Source of the DNA: a bacterium
GTDB taxonomy: Bacteria > Babelota > Babeliae > Babelales > RVW-14
DNA: 6,474 nt
Reading direction: 5' to 3'
Assembly (NCBI GenBank): GCA_030432505.1
Contig: JAUIHA010000045.1
Coordinates: forward strand, 1-6,474
Below the pieces are notes generated by a model. The model was not told the DNA's origin, searched no databases, and saw nothing but the letters and a program-made list of their open reading frames with translations. Made by a program: the position numbers and the translations under genes. Shown piece after piece: positions 1 to 5,260 of the stretch. Every line of letters begins with the position of its first letter. Within the stretch, counting starts at the first letter, position 1.

Positions 1-199
1 TATGTTGCCACGTGGATATTTCTTGCTCAAGCTGGTTTACACGCTGTTTGAGTGAGTCATTTTTTTCTTGTTGTTTTATGACGGATTGTTTAATGCTGCG
101 GTAGGTGCTGACGCTGTGTGGTCCGTATAAAAAATAGTAGCCTGACGAGGCGCTTATTCCCACAAGAACCAGAACATGTACGATCCTTTTGATTGTCAT
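1..199 (-). CDS. FtsB/DivIC-like septum formation protein (partial, C-terminus beyond window)
   Basis: Sixty-six N-terminal residues are visible and the gene runs off the left edge. It starts MTIKRIVHVLVLVG, with a short hydrophobic segment at about residues 6-24. A segment LYGPHSVSTYRSIK (24-37) follows, then a charged helical stretch with heptad-like leucines, VIKQQEKNDSLKQRVNQLEQEI (40-61, written here only as evidence of pattern). This order (one membrane span, a Y/F-G-x-x-x-x-x-x-Y box, then a coiled coil with a K-x-R-x-x-x-L-x-x-E-I motif) is that of the FtsB/DivIC family. Those are bitopic divisome proteins that pair with FtsL and FtsQ/DivIB to activate septal peptidoglycan synthesis. 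The start is supported by AGGAA about eight bases upstream, overlapping the rapZ stop. Only 10 bases separate the two genes, so they are probably one operon with translational coupling. Without the C-terminus the family call is good but not certain; another short coiled-coil membrane protein is the alternative. Confidence 0.72.
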   Translation of the reverse strand, partial: MTIKRIVHVLVLVGISASSGYYFLYGPHSVSTYRSIKQSVIKQQEKNDSLKQRVNQLEQEISTWQH

Positions 200-209
200 G
201 AATAGGTTC

Positions 210-1121
210 CTATTCCTTACCAACATCGCGGTGATGAGGGAGAAAGCTCATATGCTTCCATGTTTCTTTGGAGAGCCTTTCAACAAATGAAACGGATCGG
301 TGTTTTCCACCGGTACAGCCAATTGAAACGGTTACAAAGAAACGTCCTTCTTTGTAAAAACGTTCAAGGGAGTAGTGAAGGAAGTCGATCAGGCGTTTCC
401 AGTATTCAATAACCTCTTCTTGTTGGAAAAGGTATTCTTGGATAACGGCATCTTGGCCAGTGAACTTTTTAAGGTCAGGGTTAAAGTATGGATTTGGCAG
501 AAAGCGCAAATCATAGACCAAGTTGCTTTCAGCAGGAACACCGTATTTAAAACCAAATGAGATGACGTTGACGAGCAGGGTGTGCTTTTGTGTTGCTGAA
601 AAGGATTGTTGTACCCAGCTGCGTAGTTCGTGAATATTAAATTTGTCAGTATCAAGAATCATGTCAGACATGTTCATGATTGGATCAAGAAGGTCTTTTT
701 CTTCTTTAATTGCACTCTGAATACTTTTGTCTTGAGCGAGCGGATGCTTTCTGCGCGTTTCTTGAAAGCGCTTGAGTAGTGTGCTCTCACTCGCATTTAG
801 GAAGATTATTTTGATGTTACTAATCATTTCAACATGCTTTAGACGATTAATCTCATAGGTGAAATTTTTCAAAAACTGTTCGCCTCGAGCATCAATCCCA
901 AGAGCAACCTTTTTCAGATTTGTTTGTGCCTTAAATGACAAATTCAGAAATGTTGAAAGAAGCGGAACGGGAAGGTTATCAACACAATAAAATCGTAAAT
1001 CTTCAAGTGAGCGCATAAAGCTTGTTTTGCCTGCACCTGAAAGACCAGTGACGATCAAAATGATTGGTTGATCTTCTTTTTCAAGGAAAGTTTGTAAATT
1101 ATCCATAAAACATTCGTTCAC
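210..1121 (-). CDS. rapZ: RapZ family nucleotide-binding regulator (YvcJ/UPF0042)
   Basis: 303 residues. The N-terminal P-loop domain has Walker A GLSGAGKT (26-33), then LEDLRFYCVDNLP (39-51), the D-x-R pair D77/R79 of the ALGIDARG segment, and RFQETRRKHPL (118-128). The C-terminal domain has SFGFKYGVP (188-196), DLRFLPNPY (204-212), GCTGGKHRSV (268-277) and a terminal HRD (297-299). All are signatures of this family. In E. coli RapZ delivers the small RNA GlmZ to RNase E and senses glucosamine-6-phosphate through its C-terminal domain, controlling GlmS. In Bacillus, YvcJ is a nucleotide-hydrolysing protein linked to competence. Which role applies here cannot be read from sequence. Homologues usually begin only a few residues before the P-loop, whereas this frame adds about 18. 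ATG at 1106 (M6) is an alternative start, and neither has a strong Shine-Dalgarno. The next gene, FtsB-like, lies 10 bases downstream. The gene is divergent from the S41 protease. Confidence 0.96.
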   Translation of the reverse strand: MNECFMDNLQTFLEKEDQPIILIVTGLSGAGKTSFMRSLEDLRFYCVDNLPVPLLSTFLNLSFKAQTNLKKVALGIDARGEQFLKNFTYEINRLKHVEMISNIKIIFLNASESTLLKRFQETRRKHPLAQDKSIQSAIKEEKDLLDPIMNMSDMILDTDKFNIHELRSWVQQSFSATQKHTLLVNVISFGFKYGVPAESNLVYDLRFLPNPYFNPDLKKFTGQDAVIQEYLFQQEEVIEYWKRLIDFLHYSLERFYKEGRFFVTVSIGCTGGKHRSVSFVERLSKETWKHMSFLPHHRDVGKE

Positions 1122-1143
1122 AGATTTTTTTCAGTTACACTGA

Positions 1144-1149
1144 CTTATA
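1144..1149 (-). promoter_or_regulatory. Possible -10 box for rapZ
   Basis: On the minus strand this reads TATAAG, five of six matches to the sigma70 -10 consensus, about 23 bases before the rapZ ATG. No convincing -35 lies at 16-18 bases. The 103-base divergent region 1122-1224 shows no better pair on either strand, so the promoter of the protease gene also remains unassigned. Confidence 0.25.
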
Positions 1150-1213
1150 CATTTTTTTAGAGACTAAGGTATTGTGAGAGATTTTGGAAGAAAAAAGATA
1201 CATTAAGGGAGAA

Positions 1214-1219
1214 GAGGAG
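1214..1219 (+). promoter_or_regulatory. Shine-Dalgarno of the S41 protease
   Basis: GAGGAG lies five bases before the ATG at 1225. It is the strongest ribosome binding site in the window and fixes this start codon. Confidence 0.85.
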
Positions 1220-1224
1220 TATCT

Positions 1225-2763
1225 ATGAGAAAGAATATTATATTGTCTATGATGGTCATAGGGGCATTTTTGTTTGCGACGCCACATTTTTTATCGGCAG
1301 CAAAAAAGCAGGCAGTAAAAAAAACAAAAGAAAAGAAAGACGCCGAAAAAGATATTTTTCAATGGTTCCAAACGTACTCAGAAGTTGTGAGTATTGTTGA
1401 GCAAAAAGCTTTTCGTACGGTTGATTTCTCGCGTTTCATTCAAGATTCTTTGAAATCAGCGGTTGCGCAAGTTGATGCCCATTCAGCATTTTTCACTAAA
1501 GAAAGTTATAAAGCCGCTCTTGAATCAACACAGGGTGAGTTCTCAGGTATTGGGGTGAGTGTTGTTACAAAGAATCCAGAAGATGAATCACTGGTGATTG
1601 TTGATGTTATTCAGGACGGTCCAGGATTTAAAGCAGGGCTTGAGGCTGGTGATAAAATTGTTGAAGTTAATGGTGAAAAGCTCAAAGGCCTTTCATCTGA
1701 TGAGGTCATCAATAAGTTAAAGGGAAAAACAGGGAGTACGCTTAATCTTAAAATCATCAGAAAGAAAAAGCCATTAGAGTTTACGGTGACGCGTGATGTT
1801 ATCAAAGATCAGACGTCTATTTGCTATCGCTTCCCAAATCAAGATGTTTACTACGTTTCGCTTAAAATATTTAATGAGGTTGCAGCTCAGCAAGTTAAGG
1901 ATATCTTGCATAAAGCAAATGATGGTGAGTGTAAGGGGTTGATTCTTGATTTACGTCGTAATCCTGGCGGAACGCTTGATTCAGCAATTGAAATGGCTGG
2001 CCTCTTTTTGAATAGAGGTTCTGTTGTAGTATCAACAAAAGATCGCAATAGAAAACGTATTGCAAATTATGTCACTGATGTAGAGCCAGTGCTTGAAAGT
2101 GATGTGCCAGTTTTCATTTTGGTTGATAACTTTACGGCATCAGCATCAGAGATTCTTGCAGGGTGTTTAAAATATCATTCAATGAAGACTGGTTCTCATA
2201 AAAATCTTATGGTCTTTTTAGTTGGAACGCCAACGTTTGGAAAAGGCTCTGTTCAGGAGCTGATGCCAATTAAAAATGGTACTGCGCTTAAGCTGACTAC
2301 CATGTTGTACTATCTCCCTGAAGATCAATCAATTCAAGCAGTTGGTATTAAGCCTGACTTTACTATTCAACCAAAAACAACACCAAGTAAAGAAATGAAG
2401 TGGATTAATGAGCTTTATGGTAAAGAAAGTTCACTTAAAAACCACATCACCGTTGATGAAGTTGAAGGTAAAGATTCAAGCGAAAAACCAGGTTTCTGGG
2501 GACGTCTTTTTGGTCGAGGAAAAAAGAAGGTTGAAGCTAAGAAGAAAAAAGAAGAGGAAGATAAAAAGAAAACTTTTGAACAAAAGCAAAAAGAAGCGCT
2601 GAGTAAGGACATTCAAGTACAAGCTGCTGTTAATATGATCAACTTGCTTGATATTGCAAAACGCAACATGCCAAAACTTGTTGCAGGCCGTGAAAAGGCA
2701 GTGGCCTTCTTGAAGAAAAATTATCTGACTGATGACAAAGTTGAGGTGGTTAAAGTTAAATAA
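1225..2763 (+). CDS. Exported S41 family C-terminal processing peptidase (CtpA/Prc-like)
   Basis: 512 residues. MRKN plus a hydrophobic core (5-23) and SAA-KK make a signal peptide, probably cleaved near residue 26, placing the enzyme in the periplasm. A PDZ domain follows (about 104-192, opening GEFSGIGV), which in this family docks C-terminal tails of substrates. The protease core contains GLILDLRRNPGG (238-249), the nucleophile in TASASEILAG with S306, and the Lys/Gln of FGKGSVQ (K340, Q344). This is the Ser-Lys dyad plus Gln of E. coli Prc and B. subtilis CtpB. The usual Ser to Lys distance in those enzymes is 25 residues; here it is 34, pointing to a nine-residue insertion around 316-326. 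After the core comes an unusual segment with GFWGRLFGRGKKK (423-435), then a Lys/Glu-rich helix to about residue 460. The family-typical D-x-Q-x-Q-x-A helix follows. Such enzymes trim lipoproteins, peptidoglycan hydrolases or secreted proteins; the substrate here is unknown. The gene is a single transcription unit closed by the terminator directly behind it. Confidence 0.95.
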   Translation: MRKNIILSMMVIGAFLFATPHFLSAAKKQAVKKTKEKKDAEKDIFQWFQTYSEVVSIVEQKAFRTVDFSRFIQDSLKSAVAQVDAHSAFFTKESYKAALESTQGEFSGIGVSVVTKNPEDESLVIVDVIQDGPGFKAGLEAGDKIVEVNGEKLKGLSSDEVINKLKGKTGSTLNLKIIRKKKPLEFTVTRDVIKDQTSICYRFPNQDVYYVSLKIFNEVAAQQVKDILHKANDGECKGLILDLRRNPGGTLDSAIEMAGLFLNRGSVVVSTKDRNRKRIANYVTDVEPVLESDVPVFILVDNFTASASEILAGCLKYHSMKTGSHKNLMVFLVGTPTFGKGSVQELMPIKNGTALKLTTMLYYLPEDQSIQAVGIKPDFTIQPKTTPSKEMKWINELYGKESSLKNHITVDEVEGKDSSEKPGFWGRLFGRGKKKVEAKKKKEEEDKKKTFEQKQKEALSKDIQVQAAVNMINLLDIAKRNMPKLVAGREKAVAFLKKNYLTDDKVEVVKVK

Positions 2764-2795
2764 CAAGAAGGGGCATTGCGCCCCCTTCTTTTTCT
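2764..2795 (+). terminator. Intrinsic terminator of the S41 protease gene
   Basis: AAGAAGGGG (2765-2773) pairs perfectly with CCCCTTCTT (2782-2790) around an eight-base loop. The sequence continues TTTCT, so the tail is T-rich. It starts one base after the stop codon. The right arm plus the T-tail ends only seven bases before the waaA -10 box. Confidence 0.88.
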
Positions 2796-2802
2796 AGTAA
2801 GC

Positions 2803-2808
2803 TATAAT
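2803..2808 (+). promoter_or_regulatory. -10 box for waaA
   Basis: A perfect TATAAT lies about 38 bases before the waaA ATG. At the expected -35 distance the sequence is the C-rich arm of the preceding terminator, which does not resemble TTGACA. The promoter is either weak, activator dependent, or -10 driven. Confidence 0.45.
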
Positions 2809-2845
2809 AACTTTACCGTGATTTGTACAGATAAAAGGGCTTGCT

Positions 2846-4156
2846 ATGAAACTGCTTCTTATTTTCATTTTCTATCAACTCATTCAACTTATTTCACTAC
2901 CATTTGTAGGTTTATACATTTTATTGCGCAAGATTAAGAAAAAGCCGGTGTTTGGCTCGTTCAGGCAACGTATGGGATTTGTGCCAAAATCTGATGCTTC
3001 AAAAAAAGTATTCTGGCTGCATGCTGTCTCCGTTGGTGAAGTGCTTTCAATGCAGCGTCTTATTGATGAATTAAAGAAACAGCATGAAAATGCCTTTTGC
3101 TATGTAACCACAGGAACTCTTGCGGGTAAAAAAATGGCTCATCAGCAACTTAATGCTGATCAAGTGAGCTTTATGCCATATGATTTTTTATTACCAATGT
3201 TCAGTGCTTTTGGGCGGATCAAGCCTGCAGCAATAATTGCAATTGAAGCGGAGATATGGCCAAATTTTCTGATACTAGCAACATGGAAAAAAATTCCGAT
3301 GTATCTGCTTAATGCCAGAATCAACAAGCGTTCTGAGAAGTGGTTGCAACATTTATCATTTATCTTTGCACCCCTGTACCAAACATTTACGCACATTTAC
3401 ACACAAAGTGAGCAGGACGTTGTAACAATTCAAAACATGTTTTCTATAGATGCTGCAATGATATCATTTTTAGGAAATATTAAGGCATTTAATGTTGAGC
3501 TTAAAAAGCAGGAGGCCGAAAAGTTTTTGGAAGCAACGCTGTGCAAAGAGGGGATGAGGGCAACACTTTTAGTTGGTTCTGTTCACCCCGGAGAACTTGA
3601 AGTGTATCTTGAGGTTTACCAGTCATTAAAGCCTAAGTATCGTGATTTAAAGATGATTATTGCGCCGCGTCATTTTAACTGGAAAGAAGATTTGATGCAT
3701 AAGATTGAGCAGATTGATGCATCGTATGTAATGTGGGATCAGGAGAGGATTATCGAGTCCATCCCGCAATTTGTTGATACCGTTTTAGCGCAGCACGATA
3801 TCTTGCTTGTGTGTACCATTGGCAAGCTTTTTAATTTGTATCCCCTTGCTGATATCTTTTGCCTTGGAGGTACATTTGTTCCTGTTGGTGGTCACAATTT
3901 GCTCGAGCCTGCTGTCTGGGGAAGACCGAGCATTGTTGGGCCATATCATGCAAATTGCCAAGATCATGCAGACCAGTTGCAACATGCTGGTGCACTTGCT
4001 AAGGTGGATAACCTTAAAGATCTGCAAAATCACCTAGAAATGCTTCTTGAGGATCATGCAGTTCGTAAGACAATGGGGGATAATGCTTCAGCTTGGCTTG
4101 AAGACCAGGCACGTGAGGTTCACGGTAGGATTAAGCACTTTTTATACTGGGTTTAA
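2846..4156 (+). CDS. waaA: 3-deoxy-D-manno-octulosonic acid (Kdo) transferase, GT30
   Basis: 436 residues, close to the usual 420-430. The enzyme transfers Kdo from CMP-Kdo to the lipid A precursor at the cytoplasmic face of the inner membrane, starting the LPS inner core. An N-terminal hydrophobic segment (3-27) is followed by basic RKIKKK, the typical membrane anchor. Family motifs appear in order: RQRMGF (40-45), HAVSVGE (59-65; E65 is at the place of the proposed catalytic base), EAEIWPN (134-140), LNARINKRS (155-163), VGSVHPGE (243-250), APRH (273-276), and the nucleotide-sugar binding block GGTFVPVGGHNLLEPA (341-356). The ATG at 2846 has AAGGG six bases upstream, a moderate ribosome site. 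Nothing suggests damage. Whether it adds one or several Kdo units cannot be read from sequence. No terminator is seen behind it, so some transcripts may run into the tRNA cluster. Confidence 0.96.
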   Translation: MKLLLIFIFYQLIQLISLPFVGLYILLRKIKKKPVFGSFRQRMGFVPKSDASKKVFWLHAVSVGEVLSMQRLIDELKKQHENAFCYVTTGTLAGKKMAHQQLNADQVSFMPYDFLLPMFSAFGRIKPAAIIAIEAEIWPNFLILATWKKIPMYLLNARINKRSEKWLQHLSFIFAPLYQTFTHIYTQSEQDVVTIQNMFSIDAAMISFLGNIKAFNVELKKQEAEKFLEATLCKEGMRATLLVGSVHPGELEVYLEVYQSLKPKYRDLKMIIAPRHFNWKEDLMHKIEQIDASYVMWDQERIIESIPQFVDTVLAQHDILLVCTIGKLFNLYPLADIFCLGGTFVPVGGHNLLEPAVWGRPSIVGPYHANCQDHADQLQHAGALAKVDNLKDLQNHLEMLLEDHAVRKTMGDNASAWLEDQAREVHGRIKHFLYWV

Positions 4157-4325
4157 ACAGCTCTGGGAGCCGGTTTATAGTCTTTTTGCGAGCATTTTAT
4201 GGGCGTCAATATATCGCTTTTTTAGAAAATTTAAAAAATGTGCAAAGAATCTTTGATTTTTCCTTTGAAAGCACCTATACTACTCCTACGTAAATCACTT
4301 ATGGATTTATGTTTCGCTTCATCAT
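4157..4325 (+). other. Spacer between waaA and tRNA-His, with a short open frame
   Basis: No intact gene is present. A frame shifted relative to waaA stays open from inside waaA to the TGA at 4254-4256. Past the waaA stop it translates as LWEPVYSLFASILWASIY followed by RFFRKFKK, a hydrophobic segment then basic residues. This loosely resembles the start of LpxK, the lipid A 4'-kinase that often follows waaA. No P-loop segment follows and there is no convincing start or ribosome site, so it is at most a decayed remnant and may be chance. The rest holds the tRNA promoter and a small inverted repeat TAAATC/GATTTA (4291-4309) in the tRNA leader. Confidence 0.3.
4253..4281 (+). promoter_or_regulatory. 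Sigma70-type promoter of the tRNA cluster
   Basis: TTGATT (4253-4258) and TATACT (4276-4281) are separated by exactly 17 bases. This is the best -35/-10 pair in the window. The predicted start near 4288 lies about 38 bases before the mature tRNA-His end, leaving a short leader for 5' processing by RNase P. Confidence 0.62.
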
Positions 4326-4402
4326 GGTGAGCGTAGCTCAGTTGGTAGAGCACCAGATTGTGGTTCTGGACGTCGCGGGTTCGAGTCCCGTCGTTCACCC
4401 CA
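4326..4402 (+). tRNA. tRNA-His (anticodon GTG)
   Basis: A full cloverleaf is present. The acceptor GTGAGCG (4327-4333) pairs with CGTTCAC (4392-4398) with one G-U pair. The D arm is TAGCTCAGTTGGTAGAGC. The anticodon stem CCAGA/TCTGG carries the loop TTGTGGT, with anticodon GTG at 4360-4362. The T arm is GCGGG-TTCGAGT-CCCGT. The gene encodes the histidine-specific G-1 (4326) opposite discriminator C73 (4399), the main identity element for HisRS. The 3' CCA (4400-4402) is also encoded. It is first of three tRNAs. The 46-base spacer to tRNA-Pro contains a small hairpin ACTCT/AGAGT (4415-4429) that may aid processing. Confidence 0.97.
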
Positions 4403-4448
4403 TGTTTTAAGTGAACTCTACTGGAGAGTAAAAACAAAATATATGTGT

Positions 4449-4524
4449 CGGGGCGTGGCGCAGTTGGTAGCGCACTCGCTTTGGGAGCGAGGGGTCGCCA
4501 GTTCGAGTCTGGCCGCCCCGACCA
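4449..4524 (+). tRNA. tRNA-Pro (anticodon TGG)
   Basis: The acceptor CGGGGCG (4449-4455) pairs perfectly with CGCCCCG (4514-4520), followed by discriminator A and an encoded CCA. The anticodon stem CTCGC/GCGAG carries the loop TTTGGGA with anticodon TGG at 4482-4484, reading CCN proline codons by wobble. G37 next to the anticodon is the usual TrmD methylation site. The T arm is GCCAG-TTCGAGT-CTGGC. The C1-G72 first pair is typical of bacterial tRNA-Pro. Confidence 0.97.
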
Positions 4525-4540
4525 CGTTTTAAATTCTTCT

Positions 4541-4617
4541 GTGCCCGTAGCTCAGTTGGATAGAGCAACGGATTTCTAATCCGTAGGCCGCAGGTTCGAG
4601 TCCTGCCGGGCACACCA
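4541..4617 (+). tRNA. tRNA-Arg (anticodon TCT)
   Basis: The acceptor GTGCCCG (4541-4547) pairs perfectly with CGGGCAC (4607-4613), followed by discriminator A and an encoded CCA (4615-4617). The anticodon stem ACGGA/TCCGT carries the loop TTTCTAA with anticodon TCT at 4575-4577, reading AGA/AGG arginine codons. The T arm is GCAGG-TTCGAGT-CCTGC. It lies only 16 bases behind tRNA-Pro, so the two certainly share a transcript. It is last in the cluster and closely followed by the terminator. Confidence 0.97.
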
Positions 4618-4619
4618 GC

Positions 4620-4655
4620 TTTGGCCAAGGCTTCAGCTGGCAGGCCAAATTTTTT
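4620..4655 (+). terminator. Intrinsic terminator of the tRNA cluster
   Basis: TTTGGCC (4620-4626) pairs perfectly with GGCCAAA (4643-4649), followed by six T residues. The 16-base interior can form a small inner stem around TTCA. It begins three bases after the tRNA-Arg CCA, which marks the end of the tRNA operon. Confidence 0.82.
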
Positions 4656-4853
4656 AAATGATTTTTATTATAATGTTCAATAGAAAGCGGGAACGAAAGC
4701 TGCCCGCCGTAGCTTTATGCGTAGGCTGGACTGAATCTTTTTGTTAATTTCATGTTTTATGTTTATCTTATAATTAAGTCATTCATTTCTATGCTAAAAT
4801 AACCACAATCTATTGCTCGATAAAACCATTCAATCTAATCATATGGAGAAACT
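4656..4853 (+). other. Spacer with G+C-rich hairpin island before the monooxygenase-fold gene
   Basis: Most of this stretch is strongly A+T-rich. A G+C-rich island lies inside it at about 4687-4731. It can form AAAGCTGC/GTAGCTTT (4696-4703 with 4709-4716, one G-U pair), or alternatively GCGGG/CCCGC (4687-4691 with 4703-4707), or CC-GCC/GGC-GG (4704-4709 region with 4722-4730). T-runs follow at 4738-4742. A TATAAT-like box (TTATAATG, around 4668-4675) precedes it. An ATG at 4673 opens a 24-codon frame across the island ending at TAA, but no ribosome site precedes it, so I do not call a gene. It may be a small RNA, an attenuator-like leader, or a copy of a dispersed palindromic repeat. Confidence 0.45.
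4769..4774 (+). promoter_or_regulatory. -10 box for the exported monooxygenase-fold gene
   Basis: A perfect TATAAT lies 80 bases before the ATG at 4854. The -35 region is poor: ATTTCA at 4747-4752 with 16-base spacing has three matches. TAAAAT at 4795-4800 is an alternative -10. Confidence 0.4.
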
Positions 4854-5228
4854 ATGAAGAAAGTATTTTTAGGACTCATACTTGTTGTTGGTGCTGCAGT
4901 ATGTACGTGGGTATATGCAAAGCAAGCGCAAAAAGATACTGGTCCACACACAGTAATGGTTCTCCTTGAAGCAAAACCAGGAAAAGAAGCTGAAATGAAA
5001 GAGCTTTTAATGGGTGTTGTTGAACCAAGTAGAGCAGAAGAAACATGTCTTGGTTACCACTTACATCAAGATATTAACAATGGTTCACAGTTCATGCTGT
5101 ATGAAACATGGACTAGCCAGCAAGATCATGCAAAACAATTTGAAAAGCCGTACATCATCGAGCTTGGACAGAAGTTAGAGACTATTCTCGCAAAACCGTA
5201 TCAGGTTGTTTTTGCAAAAGAGCTATAA
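4854..5228 (+). CDS. Exported antibiotic-biosynthesis-monooxygenase (YgiN-like) domain protein
   Basis: 124 residues. The start has GGAG five bases upstream (4845-4848). The N-terminus MKKVFLGLILVVGAAV with VYA-KQ is a signal peptide, probably cleaved after A22; no lipobox surrounds C17. The remaining roughly 100 residues form one ABM domain (dimeric alpha-beta barrel family). Visible landmarks are VMVLLEAKPGKEAEMKELL (34-52), the central CLGYHLHQD followed by FMLYETW, and a helix with HAKQFEKPYI. Members include quinol monooxygenase YgiN, haem-degrading IsdG-type enzymes and many proteins of unknown role. The pattern around Y-x-x-E-x-W is diagnostic of the fold but not of the substrate. Most homologues are cytoplasmic and unattached, so a signal peptide is notable. 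The gene stands alone with its own promoter region and ends at a strong terminator. Confidence 0.82.
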   Translation: MKKVFLGLILVVGAAVCTWVYAKQAQKDTGPHTVMVLLEAKPGKEAEMKELLMGVVEPSRAEETCLGYHLHQDINNGSQFMLYETWTSQQDHAKQFEKPYIIELGQKLETILAKPYQVVFAKEL

Positions 5229-5258
5229 AAAAAGCCCTACTTTAGTAGGGCTTTTTTA
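5228..5258. terminator. Bidirectional intrinsic terminator between convergent genes
   Basis: AAAAAAGCCCTAC (5228-5240), loop TTTA, then GTAGGGCTTTTTT (5245-5257): a perfect 13-base inverted repeat with A- and T-tracts. It serves the plus-strand ABM gene and, read the other way, the minus-strand coiled-coil gene whose stop codon is at 5261-5263. Its left arm overlaps the last base of the ABM gene's stop codon. Confidence 0.92.
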
Positions 5259-5260
5259 TT

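Noticed and set aside
2541..2560. Possible slippery A-run for programmed frameshifting in the protease linker
   Set aside because: The six-A run falls exactly on two codons, not in the X-XXY-YYZ phase, and the main frame is complete and family-like to its end.
2408..2766. Lys-rich plus-strand frame and Phe/Leu-rich minus-strand frames over the protease C-terminus
   Set aside because: They are shadows of the A-rich Lys/Glu linker codons of the protease gene and have no ribosome sites.
3785..4037. Open frames on both strands inside waaA
   Set aside because: They overlap a conserved, intact enzyme frame and show no independent start signals.
4160..4170. GCTC-TGG-GAGC hairpin just behind waaA as a terminator
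   Set aside because: The stem is only four pairs and no T-run follows directly.
4231..4628. Two minus-strand open frames (4231-4437 and 4407-4628) with peptides such as [18 protein letters not shown]
   Set aside because: They are antisense translations of the tRNA genes, a well-known source of false protein calls.
4673..4747. Calling the 24-codon frame a small gene
   Set aside because: It has no Shine-Dalgarno, and the hairpin-forming composition explains the sequence better than coding.
4867..4907. Lipoprotein signal around C17 of the ABM protein
   Set aside because: The residues before Cys are A-A-V, which do not fit a lipobox; a standard signal peptidase site fits better.
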